Below are positions 1-7,084 of a DNA stretch of 13,558 nt, piece by piece (the first letter of the stretch is position 1; every line of letters begins with the position of its first letter). The DNA is from Rhodospirillaceae bacterium (GTDB lineage: Bacteria > Pseudomonadota > Alphaproteobacteria > Rhodospirillales > Magnetospirillaceae). The DNA is taken from contig DUZC01000029.1 in NCBI GenBank assembly GCA_013349735.1, positions 1-13,558 of the forward strand. Reading direction: 5' to 3'. Both the position numbers and the translations under genes were made by a program. Under the pieces are notes generated by a model, which did not search any database, was not told the DNA's origin, and worked only from the letters and a program-made list of their open reading frames with translations.

Positions 1-240
1 GTTCTTTTTGTTTTCAATATGCTGCCCCTGCCACCCCTGGATGGCGGGCGCGTGCTGGTGGGGCTTTTGCCCCTCCGTTTGGGGCAGAAGCTGGAACGGC
101 TGGAACGCTATACTTTCGCAATTCTGCTTATCGGTCTGTTTGTCCTGCCCATGTTGCATATTGATGTGTTTTTGTGGCTGGTGGGCGTGCCGGTCTATTT
201 TCTGGAAAACCTTGTGTTCTGGATGACTGGGCTCAGTTGA
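1..240 (+). CDS. Site-2 protease (M50) family protein, C-terminal fragment
   Basis: This is the last 79 codons of an intramembrane zinc metalloprotease; its start lies left of the window. The reading frame is open from base 1. It begins with the third conserved S2P motif, N-x-x-P-x-P-P-L-D-G-G (bases 16-48), whose Asp is a zinc ligand in this family. After it come a short charged loop and two hydrophobic stretches that are probably membrane segments (about bases 112-160 and 166-225). The first catalytic motif (HExxH) would lie outside the window, so activity cannot be judged. Spacing of the third motif from the C-terminus fits the small non-RseP 'site-2 protease family' proteins. The stop codon shares one base with the scpA start, which suggests co-transcription and translational coupling. 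The substrate is unknown. Confidence 0.88.
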   Translation, partial: VLFVFNMLPLPPLDGGRVLVGLLPLRLGQKLERLERYTFAILLIGLFVLPMLHIDVFLWLVGVPVYFLENLVFWMTGLS

Positions 241-1031
241 TGGAACAGCTCGGCCTGGGCGACGGCTTTGGCGATCCAAAGCCCGCCCCAGCATCGGCTC
301 CGATGCTGATGGTGGATCTTGATGGGTATGAGGGGCCATTGGATGTTCTGCTGGCCTTGGCCCGCGAGCAGAAAGTTGACCTGACGCGCCTCTCTATTCT
401 GCAATTGGTTGAGCAATATCTGGCCTTTATCGCAGAGCGGCGGCAGGCCGATCTTGAACTGGCCGCAGATTATTTGGTGATGGCCGCCTGGCTGGTCTAT
501 CTCAAATCCCGGCTCTTGCTTCCTGAACCCGCCCAGCCGGACGAACCCAGTGGTGAAGAACTGGCCGCGGCGCTGGCGTTTCAATTGCAGCGGCTGGAGG
601 CCATGCGAAAGGCTGGGCAGTCGTTACAGGCCCGTCCGCGACTGGGCCGCGATGTTCATGCGCGCGGGGCCACCGAGCAGGTTGGCTTTTTGGCACGGCC
701 GGTCTGGGATCTGAGGCTTTTCGAATTGTTGATGGCCTATGGTGACGTCAAAAGACGAAATATTGTGACTTCGCTAAGGATCGAAGCGGCCGATCTCTAT
801 TCGCCCGATGATGCGCTTAGGCGCATGACCGGCATGTTGGCGGCCTTGCCGCACTGGTCCCAGCTGGTAACGCTTTTGCCAGGCAATCTGCAGGGATTGT
901 TGGCGCGTTCTGCGGTTTCCGCTCATTTCTGCGCGGCCTTGGAGCTTTGTCGCCAGGGTCGGCTTCAGCTGCGCCAGGATGACGGCGCCTTTGGCGCTTT
1001 GTGGCTGCGGGCTGGAGGATTGGCCGAATGA
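240..1031 (+). CDS. scpA: Segregation and condensation protein A (ScpA, kleisin)
   Basis: ScpA is the kleisin that bridges the two heads of the SMC dimer and recruits ScpB, forming the condensin-like complex that compacts and segregates the chromosome. The 263-residue product carries the typical ScpA N-terminal signature (residues about 29-60: G-Y-E-G-P-L-D-V-L-L, then a Lys/Asp-rich helix and L-x-Q-Y-L), a 'DYLVMAAWLVYLKSR' helix that contacts the SMC neck, a variable acidic middle and a C-terminal winged-helix region. I chose the ATG at 240 because it overlaps the protease stop by one base and gives the usual family length. An in-frame start at 174 would add 22 unrelated residues. The 3' end overlaps scpB by four bases (ATGA), typical of this pair. 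Confidence 0.95.
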   Translation: MEQLGLGDGFGDPKPAPASAPMLMVDLDGYEGPLDVLLALAREQKVDLTRLSILQLVEQYLAFIAERRQADLELAADYLVMAAWLVYLKSRLLLPEPAQPDEPSGEELAAALAFQLQRLEAMRKAGQSLQARPRLGRDVHARGATEQVGFLARPVWDLRLFELLMAYGDVKRRNIVTSLRIEAADLYSPDDALRRMTGMLAALPHWSQLVTLLPGNLQGLLARSAVSAHFCAALELCRQGRLQLRQDDGAFGALWLRAGGLAE

Positions 1032-1690
1032 GCGACATTCAGCATCTGAGGCTGCTCGAGGCTATGTTGTTCGCATCAGCCGAACCTTTGGACGAACAAC
1101 GGTTGGCTGACCGGTTGCCCGAAGGGGCCGATTTGGACAGCTTGCTGTCCAGTCTGACCAGAGATTACCAAGAACGAGGGATTAATCTGGTGCGGCGCAA
1201 TGGCCGTTGGGCCTTTCGCACCGCACCGGATTTGGCCTCCTTATTGGCAATTGAGGTTGAGGTGGAACGAAAACTATCCCGGGCCGCCATCGAGACCTTG
1301 GCCATCATTGCCTATCATCAGCCGGTCAGCCGCGCGGAAATCGAGGAAATTCGGGGCGTTGCCCTCAGCAAGGGAACGCTGGACGCTTTGTTTGAGGCAG
1401 GCTGGGTGAGGCCTCGCGGTCGTCGGCGCACCCCAGGCAAACCGATGACCTGGGGGACGACGGAAAGTTTTCTTGATCATTTTGGGCTGACGGCCTTGGA
1501 CGATCTGCCGAATCTACAGGAGCTCAAGGCCGCTGGGCTTTTGGATGCAAGGCCGGTCATGGCCAGCTATGGCAACCGGGCGCAAGACGCGGATCCCGCC
1601 GAGGCCGGGCTGGAGGAATTGGACGAAAGCGAGCTGGAACGCCGGGCGCTTGAAGCCCTGCAAGCCCATGGTGAATTGGGCGAAAGCTAA
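1028..1690 (+). CDS. scpB: Segregation and condensation protein B (ScpB)
   Basis: ScpB binds as a dimer to the middle of ScpA and regulates the SMC-ScpAB complex during chromosome segregation. The 220-residue protein has the two winged-helix domains of the family: the first from about residue 5 to 85, the second from about 88 to 165. The second contains the hallmark 'AIIAYHQPVSRAEIEEIRG' segment and a basic 'GRRRTPGKP' turn. The C-terminal 45 residues are acidic and probably flexible. The ATG at 1028 lies in an ATGA overlap with scpA; an in-frame start at 1001 inside scpA would add nine residues and is less likely. The gene ends the scpAB unit: the next 122 nt are non-coding and contain two hairpins. 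Confidence 0.95.
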   Translation: MSDIQHLRLLEAMLFASAEPLDEQRLADRLPEGADLDSLLSSLTRDYQERGINLVRRNGRWAFRTAPDLASLLAIEVEVERKLSRAAIETLAIIAYHQPVSRAEIEEIRGVALSKGTLDALFEAGWVRPRGRRRTPGKPMTWGTTESFLDHFGLTALDDLPNLQELKAAGLLDARPVMASYGNRAQDADPAEAGLEELDESELERRALEALQAHGELGES

Positions 1691-1715
1691 AAATGGTTCA
1701 GAAACATTGCTCCGG

Positions 1716-1741
1716 GGCGGGTCTTTTGCGATGATCCCGCC
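1716..1741 (+). terminator. Possible weak terminator hairpin after scpB
   Basis: A perfect 6-bp GC stem (GGCGGG at 1716-1721, CCCGCC at 1736-1741) with a 14-nt loop lies 25 nt after the scpB stop. No run of T follows, so it does not meet the usual intrinsic-terminator pattern. It may attenuate read-through into tat, or it may be chance pairing in GC-rich DNA. Confidence 0.25.
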
Positions 1742-1753
1742 GATTAATGCATT

Positions 1754-1788
1754 ATGGTAAGATTCTGATGGTCCGATGATTTTACCAT
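1754..1788 (+). promoter_or_regulatory. Inverted repeat / leader hairpin upstream of tatA
   Basis: ATGGTAAGAT (1754-1763) can pair with ATTTTACCAT (1779-1788): ten pairs, one of them G-T, with a 15-nt loop. The outer seven bases form a perfect inverted repeat (ATGGTAA/TTACCAT). It lies 24 nt before the tatA start, immediately ahead of the GGGAGG ribosome-binding sequence (1797-1802). It may be an operator, a leader structure affecting ribosome access, or part of a terminator without a T-tract. Only the symmetry is visible; the function is inferred. Confidence 0.4.
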
Positions 1789-1812
1789 CCGGTGGTGGGA
1801 GGCAGGGCGCAG

Positions 1813-2061
1813 ATGGGTTCATTTAGCATTTGGCATTGGCTGGTGGTTCTGGCCATCGTCCTGATATTGTTCGGCGGGGGACGGGTATCCAACCTGATGG
1901 GCGAATTGGCCAAAGGGGTGAAGGCCTTCAAGAAAGGCCTGCAGGATGACGATCTGCCGGGAACGCCGGATGTGCCGCATCCCAAGGTGCTTTCATCCGA
2001 ATCTGCTGCCAAGGCACCGGCGGGCCAAGCCGCCGACAGGGATGAAGCAGCCAAACACTGA
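1813..2061 (+). CDS. tatA: Twin-arginine translocase subunit TatA
   Basis: TatA oligomerises at the TatBC receptor to form the conduit through which folded proteins with twin-arginine signals cross the inner membrane. The 82-residue product has the family layout: a short periplasmic N-terminus, one membrane helix (residues about 5-20), an F-G hinge (20-21), and an amphipathic helix with basic residues and the 'LMGELAKGVKAFKKG' segment (28-42), followed by an acidic, disordered tail. The ATG at 1813 is chosen over an in-frame GTG at 1792 because it has a purine-rich GGGAGG ribosome-binding sequence at 1797-1802 and puts the membrane helix at the usual distance from the N-terminus. It is the first gene of tatABC, 11 nt from tatB. 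Confidence 0.95.
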   Translation: MGSFSIWHWLVVLAIVLILFGGGRVSNLMGELAKGVKAFKKGLQDDDLPGTPDVPHPKVLSSESAAKAPAGQAADRDEAAKH

Positions 2062-2072
2062 GGCGATGTGGC

Positions 2073-2405
2073 ATGTTCGACGTTGCCTGGTCTGAACTGG
2101 CCTTGATCGGCGCGGTGGCTTTGGTGGTTATTGGCCCCAAAGATCTGCCGCGGGTTATGCGGACTATGGGGCAATGGACGCGTAAGGCCCGGCTTTTGGC
2201 AGGCGAATTTCAGCATAATCTGGATGAAATGGTCCGACAGGCCGAGTTGGACGAAGTGCGACGGCAGGTGCAGGCGGTCAATCCCACCGCGGTCGCCGAT
2301 AAAGTTCAGCAAATGATTGATCCGAAATCCATAGAGGAGGCCTTGCTGGCCGATCCTCAGGCCTCGGTGTCCGCGCCGACGCCGCCCATCGAGCCGAAGC
2401 CGTGA
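2073..2405 (+). CDS. tatB: Twin-arginine translocase subunit TatB
   Basis: TatB binds TatC to form the receptor for twin-arginine signal peptides. At 110 residues it is shorter than E. coli TatB (about 170) but within the range seen in other proteobacteria. It has the TatB-type N-terminus with Glu8 in the membrane helix, the conserved G-P turn after the helix (I-G-P-K-D-L-P, about 20-26), and a long amphipathic, probably coiled helix (about 30-75) rich in Arg, Glu and Gln. The tail is rich in Pro and Ala. The longer helix after the hinge and the GPKDLP turn separate it from TatA. An AGGCG sequence at 2061-2065 may serve as ribosome-binding site. The stop codon overlaps the GTG start of tatC. 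Confidence 0.94.
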   Translation: MFDVAWSELALIGAVALVVIGPKDLPRVMRTMGQWTRKARLLAGEFQHNLDEMVRQAELDEVRRQVQAVNPTAVADKVQQMIDPKSIEEALLADPQASVSAPTPPIEPKP

Positions 2406-3223
2406 GCGCTGCCCCCGAAGATCATAAAATGCCTCTGCTGGAACATTTGATCGAGCTCAGGCGACGCTTGATGATTTCGTCGGTGGCGTTCTTTTTCGCC
2501 TTTATCCTTTGCTATTACCTGGCTCGAGACATTTACGGCTTTCTCGTACACCCGCTGGCGGACATTTTAGCAGCGCAGGGCGGCGACAATCGCCGAATGA
2601 TTTTCACCGCTTTGACCGAGGCTTTTTTCACTTATATGAAGGTGGCGGCCTTTGCTGCGGCTTTCCTTTGTTTTCCCGTCTGGGCCGGACAGTTGTGGGC
2701 CTTCGTCGCGCCGGGGCTTTATAAGCATGAGAAAAAGGCGTTTTTGCCCTTTGTCATGGCGACCCCGCTGTTGTTCCTGGCAGGCGCGGCCACGGTCTAT
2801 TACCTGGTATTGCCGGTTGCGTGGAAATTCTTTCTGTCCTTTGAAACCCTGGGCGGTGAAAGCGGCGGACTGCCCATTCAATTGGAAGCCAAGGTCGGGG
2901 AATATCTCTCCCTGGTGATGAAGATGATTTTTGCGTTCGGCATTGCCTTTCAGATGCCGGTTTTGCTGACGCTTTTGGCCAAGGTTGGCATTTTGACCTC
3001 CAAGGATTTATCGGAAAAGCGCCGTTATGCGATCGTTGGCGTGTTCATCGTTGCTGCCGTGCTGACGCCGCCTGATGTCATCAGCCAGTTGAGCCTCGCT
3101 GTGCCGATGTTGCTGCTTTACGAGATTTCTATTTTTTCCTGCCGCTGGGTAGAAAAGGGGCGTTCAGAAATCACGGAGGCCGTGCCTGATGACCCGGTCG
3201 AGGAGACGGATTTCAACGAGTAG
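2402..3223 (+). CDS. tatC: Twin-arginine translocase subunit TatC
   Basis: TatC is the multi-spanning core of the Tat receptor and recognises the twin-arginine motif. The 273-residue protein has the N-terminal cytoplasmic signature (M-P-L-L-E-H-L-I-E-L-R-R-R-L, residues about 10-23), including the Glu and Arg residues known to contact the signal peptide, then six hydrophobic segments typical of the family. The conserved 'FVAPGLYKHEKK' periplasmic/cytoplasmic loop and the 'A-V-L-T-P-P-D-V-I-S-Q' segment before the last helices are present. Translation most likely starts at the GTG at 2402, overlapping the tatB stop (GTGA), which implies coupling. The tail is acidic. With tatA and tatB the full three-component system is encoded here. 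Confidence 0.96.
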   Translation: MSAAPEDHKMPLLEHLIELRRRLMISSVAFFFAFILCYYLARDIYGFLVHPLADILAAQGGDNRRMIFTALTEAFFTYMKVAAFAAAFLCFPVWAGQLWAFVAPGLYKHEKKAFLPFVMATPLLFLAGAATVYYLVLPVAWKFFLSFETLGGESGGLPIQLEAKVGEYLSLVMKMIFAFGIAFQMPVLLTLLAKVGILTSKDLSEKRRYAIVGVFIVAAVLTPPDVISQLSLAVPMLLLYEISIFSCRWVEKGRSEITEAVPDDPVEETDFNE

Positions 3224-3238
3224 AGGCAAAGCGCTCAC

Positions 3239-3267
3239 TTGTCCTATGGCCCTCGGCGCACTATAAC
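3239..3267 (+). promoter_or_regulatory. Sigma70-type promoter before serS
   Basis: TTGTCC (3239-3244) and TATAAC (3262-3267) are separated by exactly 17 nt and match the -35/-10 consensus at 4/6 and 5/6 positions. Transcription would begin near 3274, about 27 nt before the serS ATG. The gap between tatC and serS is 77 nt, so a separate start for the serS-surE-pcm unit is plausible. Confidence 0.5.
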
Positions 3268-3300
3268 CGGCGGCGGTCAGCCAGCAGCTTCGGGGTCTTT

Positions 3301-4578
3301 ATGCACGACATCCGGTTCATTCGGGAAAAGCCAGCGTTCTTCGATAAGGCCTTGGCACGGCGCGGGCTTGGTTCCGTGGCTTTACAACTTGCCGAACTCG
3401 ATCAGCGCCGCCGGGCGGCGCAAACGGCTTTTCAGGAAATGCAGGCCAAGCGCAATGAGGCCTCCAGGCAAATTGGCGAAGTCAAGAAGCAGGGCGGGGA
3501 TGCTGCGGCCCAACTGGCTGAAGTTGCGGCCCTGAAAGAGGCCCTCGGGACCGCCGAAATCCAGGAAAAAGCCTTGGGCAAAGAGATCGACGATCTCTTG
3601 ATGGGGATTCCCAATCTTCCGGCCGACGATGTTCCGGACGGCAAGGATGAGACGGCGAATGTTGAATTGCGCCGCAATGGCAAGCCACCCGTATTTTCGT
3701 TTGCACCCCTGGAACATGATGCCATTGGCGAACGGCTTGGATTGATGGACTTTGGGGCGGCGGCCAAGCTGTCCGGTGCCCGTTTCGTGGTTCTCAAGGG
3801 GGCTTTGGCCCGTTTGGAGCGGGCTTTAGCCGCCTTTATGCTGGATCTGCATACGGGCGAGAATGGCTATACCGAGATCAATCCTCCCTTTCTGGTTCGC
3901 GATGAAGCGCTGTTCGGGACCGGCCAATTGCCTAAATTCGGCGAGGACCTTTTTCGGGCCAATACCGGGCACTGGCTGATTCCCACAGCCGAAGTCCCGC
4001 TGACCAATCTGGTCCAGGGTGAGATCGTCGATGAGGCCCAGCTACCTCTGCGAATGACCGCGCTCACCCCTTGCTTTCGGTCCGAGGCCGGTGCGGCTGG
4101 CCGCGATACCCGCGGCATGATCCGCCAGCATCAGTTCAGCAAGGTAGAATTGGTCAGCATCGCGCATCCGGATGCGTCCGCAGCCGAGCATGAGAGGATG
4201 ACGGCTTGTGCCGAGATGGTTCTGCAACGGCTTGGGCTGCCTTATCGCGTTATGGCGCTTTGTTGCGGCGATATGGGCTTTTCGGCGATGAAAACCTATG
4301 ACATCGAAGTCTGGTTGCCCGGTCAGAACTGTTATCGGGAAATTTCCAGCTGTTCCAATTGCGGCGACTTTCAGGCCAGGCGGATGAATGCCCGTTTCCG
4401 GGGTGCCGGGGATAAGGGCACGCGTTTTGTCCATACTCTGAATGGTTCAGGGTTGGCTGTTGGCCGAACTTTGGTCGCGATTCTTGAAAATTATCAGCAA
4501 AGTGACGGGGCGGTGCTCGTCCCTGAAGCGTTGCGTCCGTATATGGGTGGCCTTGACCGTATCGTTCCGCATGTTTGA
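3301..4578 (+). CDS. serS: Seryl-tRNA synthetase
   Basis: SerRS is the class II synthetase that charges tRNA-Ser (and tRNA-Sec) with serine. The 425-residue product has full family length. Residues about 1-105 form the N-terminal tRNA-binding coiled coil with its charged Lys/Glu/Gln-rich arms. The catalytic domain follows, with T-A-E-V-P-L-T-N (229-236) in the serine pocket, motif 2 around F-R-S-E-A-G-x-x-G-R-D (259-269) and the Q-F-x-K-V-E strand (278-283), the E-I-S-S-C-S-N segment (347-353), and motif 3 N-G-S-G-L-A-V-G-R-T (381-390). All expected active-site residues are visible. A weak G-rich sequence precedes the ATG. The end overlaps surE by eight bases. Confidence 0.97.
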   Translation: MHDIRFIREKPAFFDKALARRGLGSVALQLAELDQRRRAAQTAFQEMQAKRNEASRQIGEVKKQGGDAAAQLAEVAALKEALGTAEIQEKALGKEIDDLLMGIPNLPADDVPDGKDETANVELRRNGKPPVFSFAPLEHDAIGERLGLMDFGAAAKLSGARFVVLKGALARLERALAAFMLDLHTGENGYTEINPPFLVRDEALFGTGQLPKFGEDLFRANTGHWLIPTAEVPLTNLVQGEIVDEAQLPLRMTALTPCFRSEAGAAGRDTRGMIRQHQFSKVELVSIAHPDASAAEHERMTACAEMVLQRLGLPYRVMALCCGDMGFSAMKTYDIEVWLPGQNCYREISSCSNCGDFQARRMNARFRGAGDKGTRFVHTLNGSGLAVGRTLVAILENYQQSDGAVLVPEALRPYMGGLDRIVPHV

Positions 4579-5353
4579 TCCTATTCCAGACCTTTCGAGG
4601 GCCCGCATTCTGGTGTCGAATGACGATGGCATCGACGCGGCCGGCATAAAATTGCTGGAAAAGGTGGCAAGATCGCTGTCGCCCTATGTCTGGGTGGTGG
4701 CCCCGGAACATGAGCAAAGCGCGGTCGCTCATTCTTTGACAGTCCGACGACCCTTACGGATGCGCCAGGCGGGGCGCCGACGCTTTGCCGTCGACGGTAC
4801 GCCGACCGACAGTGTTTTGCTGGGCATCCGGCATGTCATGAAGAAATGCCGTCCTGACCTGGTCCTGTCCGGGGTCAATCGGGGCGGTAATCTCGGCGAG
4901 GATGTTACCTATTCCGGGACCGTGGCGGCCGCCATGGAAGGGACCTTGTTGGGGGTTCCGGCCATTGCCTTTTCCCAGCAAATTGAGGGCGACAAGCCGA
5001 TCAAATGGAATACGGCCCAACATTGGGCCGGTTCGGTTATTACAAAATTGACTCAGATCGGATGGCCAAGGAACGTCTTGATTAACGTCAATTTTCCTGA
5101 CGTCGCTGCCGATGAGGTGACCGGGATAGAGGTGGTCCGGCAGGGTAAACGGAAGTTGGGTGACGAGCTTTGCGAGCGCTTGGATCCGCGCGGACAGCCC
5201 TATTTTTGGGTTGGTGGCCAAAGGGCCGAGGATCGGGGTATCGCCGGAACCGATCTGGAGGCGGTCTGCCGCGGCGCCATTGCGGTAACACCGCTTTGCG
5301 TTGACTTCACTTCGGTATTGGCGATGGATCGCCTGGCAAAGATCTTTGTATGA
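4571..5353 (+). CDS. surE: 5'/3'-nucleotidase SurE
   Basis: SurE is a metal-dependent phosphatase acting on nucleoside 5'- and 3'-monophosphates and short polyphosphate; it is linked to stationary-phase and stress survival. The 260-residue protein shows the complete metal site: Asp18-Asp19 in V-S-N-D-D-G, Ser50 in the P-E-x-x-Q-S loop, and Asn103 in L-S-G-V-N-R-G-G-N. It also has the 'DGTPTDSV' and 'YSGTVAAAMEG' signatures. The ATG at 4571 overlaps the serS stop by eight bases and gives normal family length. The frame is open upstream to 4442, but those residues lie over the SerRS C-terminus and do not resemble SurE. The next gene, pcm, starts in an ATGA overlap, the same surE-pcm pairing as in E. 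coli. Confidence 0.95.
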   Translation: MFDPIPDLSRARILVSNDDGIDAAGIKLLEKVARSLSPYVWVVAPEHEQSAVAHSLTVRRPLRMRQAGRRRFAVDGTPTDSVLLGIRHVMKKCRPDLVLSGVNRGGNLGEDVTYSGTVAAAMEGTLLGVPAIAFSQQIEGDKPIKWNTAQHWAGSVITKLTQIGWPRNVLINVNFPDVAADEVTGIEVVRQGKRKLGDELCERLDPRGQPYFWVGGQRAEDRGIAGTDLEAVCRGAIAVTPLCVDFTSVLAMDRLAKIFV

Positions 5354-5994
5354 ACGGTGCGGCACGCAAAATCCGTCTGGTCATGGAACTGCGTAAGTCA
5401 GGCGTAGGCGACACCAAGGTGCTGTCGGCGCTGGAACGGGTCCCGCGTGAGATCTTTGTGCCCGAGCCCTTTGTTGATCAGGCCTATGAAAATACCGCTC
5501 TGCCGATTGGACAGGGTCAGACGATCAGCCAGCCGCTGGTGGTCGCTCTGATGACCCAGGCTCTGGAAGTGGGCGATCGGATGAAGGTTTTGGAAGTCGG
5601 CACCGGTTCGGGTTACCAGACCGTCGTGCTCGCCAAGCTGTGCCGGCGGGTTTACACCGTTGAACGGTTCAAGGCTTTGCTGTTGGAGGCGGAACAGAAG
5701 TTCCGCACTTTGGCGGTGTCCAATATCACCGCCATAACCGGCGATGGCAGCCGCGGCTGGCCGGAGCAGGCTCCTTTCGATCGGATTCTGGTTACGGCGG
5801 CGGCTGAGAAAATGCCGGCAACGCTTTTTGCCCAATTGGCAGAAGGGGGCGTGATGGTTCTGCCGATCGGTTTGCCGGGCAGCGACCAGGAAGTTCAAAG
5901 AATTCGTAAAAAAGACGGGCATCCTTTGGTCGAACGTTTATTTCCAGTGCGCTTTGTGCCCTTGGTTGCCGGTGATTTGCCGGTGGGCAATTGA
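5350..5994 (+). CDS. pcm: Protein-L-isoaspartate O-methyltransferase
   Basis: Pcm uses S-adenosylmethionine to methylate L-isoaspartyl residues in aged proteins, the first step of their repair. The 214-residue product contains the substrate-side signature G-Q-G-Q-T-I-S-Q-P (54-62), including the conserved Ser60, SAM motif I V-L-E-V-G-T-G-S-G-Y-Q (80-90), an acidic post-I position in 'VYTVER' (101-106), and motif II-like 'FDRILVTAAAE' (143-153). Length is normal. The ATG at 5350 overlaps the surE stop (ATGA) and has no clear Shine-Dalgarno sequence, so it probably relies on coupling to surE. Downstream, an NlpD-like gene follows after 31 nt. This resembles the surE-pcm-nlpD order of gammaproteobacteria, without rpoS. 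Confidence 0.95.
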   Translation: MNGAARKIRLVMELRKSGVGDTKVLSALERVPREIFVPEPFVDQAYENTALPIGQGQTISQPLVVALMTQALEVGDRMKVLEVGTGSGYQTVVLAKLCRRVYTVERFKALLLEAEQKFRTLAVSNITAITGDGSRGWPEQAPFDRILVTAAAEKMPATLFAQLAEGGVMVLPIGLPGSDQEVQRIRKKDGHPLVERLFPVRFVPLVAGDLPVGN

Positions 5995-6017
5995 AGCGAG
6001 GTCAAGGCTCATATACT
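5991..6017 (+). promoter_or_regulatory. Possible promoter for the NlpD-like gene
   Basis: TATACT at 6012-6017 matches the -10 consensus at 5/6 positions. The best -35 is TTGAAG at 5991-5996 with a short 15-nt spacer. The -10 box ends eight bases before the ATG at 6026 and no ribosome-binding sequence is present, so a transcript from here would be essentially leaderless. The short spacer lowers confidence. Confidence 0.3.
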
Positions 6018-6025
6018 GTTTTGCG

Positions 6026-7084
6026 ATGATCCATTTCCTTCCCATCCGCGCCGTCAAGGCGGCTTCGTCCGGTGTTTTGAGTCTGTTGCTTCTGCTTGGT
6101 GGATGCGCGACGCAGGACCCGCTTAGCCATGGCCCGGAGGTTAGCCGTCAGGGGACGGCGCACGGCTATGTGGTGCAGCGGGGCGATACCATTTATGGCA
6201 TCGCGCGCCAGCTTAATTTGTCTGTACGCTCTTTGATTGATGGCAATGGCCTGCAGCCCCCGTTTCAACTGACTCCCGGGCAGGTGCTCACTCTGCCCAA
6301 TGCCGGAGATTATGTGGTGGTCAAGGGGGATACCCTGATCGGCGTGGCGCGCAAGACAGGCGTGCCCTTTTCTACCCTGGCTCGTTTGAACGAACTGACC
6401 GCGCCCTATGTTTTACAGGTTGGGCAAGGCCTTAAACTGCCGGCGACGGCGCGGGCCAAGCGGCCGGTCAATTCCGCTGAAGTTCCCACAACGCCGCCGG
6501 TTATCAAACCTTTAGTCCAGGATCAGCCAAGCCCGCGCAGCCTGGCGGAACGGGATGTCAAGCCGGTGCCCGCGTCCGGGGGCTCGCCGGGGCCGGCCAT
6601 TTCACCGCCCGCAGAGACAAAATTGGCTGCGGCGACGGTCATCGCGGCGCCTCCCAAACATGGGCGCGGCTTCATCTGGCCGGCTAAGGGCGAGATCCTT
6701 CAACCCTTCGGTTCCAGCGGCAAGGGTCAGCATAATGATGGCATCAATATCAAATTGCCGCGGGGAACCCAGGTGGTTGCTGCCCAGGACGGGGTGGTTG
6801 CCTATGCCGGCAATGAATTGCGGGGGTTTGGCAATCTTCTCTTGATCAAACATGCTGATGGCTGGATGACCGCTTATGCTCATAACGACGCCTTAATGGT
6901 CAAGCGCGGCGAAGCGGTGAAGCGCGGCCAGAAAATTGCCAAATCGGGCGAGTCTGGCGGGGTTACGCCGCCGCAGCTGCATTTTGAGATCCGTCAGGGG
7001 ACGCGGGCCATGGACCCGGAAGATATTTTGGGAGGAAAGGCTATTCCAACGGCTGCCCCAGACGACCAGCCAGATCCTGGATAA
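6026..7084 (+). CDS. nlpD: NlpD-like lipoprotein with two LysM domains and a degenerate M23 domain
   Basis: NlpD/DipM-type proteins bind peptidoglycan and activate cell-wall amidases at the division site. The 352-residue product starts with a lipoprotein signal peptide ending in L-G-G-C (lipidated Cys27). Two LysM domains follow (about 47-91 and 95-139), then a Pro/Ala-rich linker (140-212) and a LytM/M23 domain (214-335). In the M23 domain the usual H-x-G-x-D zinc motif reads H-N-D-G-I-N (236-241), out of register with its Asp replaced by Asn, and the H-x-H motif reads Q-L-H (317-319). It is therefore probably not an active peptidase but a regulator, as NlpD is. No Shine-Dalgarno sequence precedes the ATG. 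The last 44 nt overlap the 3' end of the opposite-strand DUF815 gene. The symbol is assigned by domain type and position after pcm; orthology to E. coli NlpD is not proven. Confidence 0.88.
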   Translation: MIHFLPIRAVKAASSGVLSLLLLLGGCATQDPLSHGPEVSRQGTAHGYVVQRGDTIYGIARQLNLSVRSLIDGNGLQPPFQLTPGQVLTLPNAGDYVVVKGDTLIGVARKTGVPFSTLARLNELTAPYVLQVGQGLKLPATARAKRPVNSAEVPTTPPVIKPLVQDQPSPRSLAERDVKPVPASGGSPGPAISPPAETKLAAATVIAAPPKHGRGFIWPAKGEILQPFGSSGKGQHNDGINIKLPRGTQVVAAQDGVVAYAGNELRGFGNLLLIKHADGWMTAYAHNDALMVKRGEAVKRGQKIAKSGESGGVTPPQLHFEIRQGTRAMDPEDILGGKAIPTAAPDDQPDPG

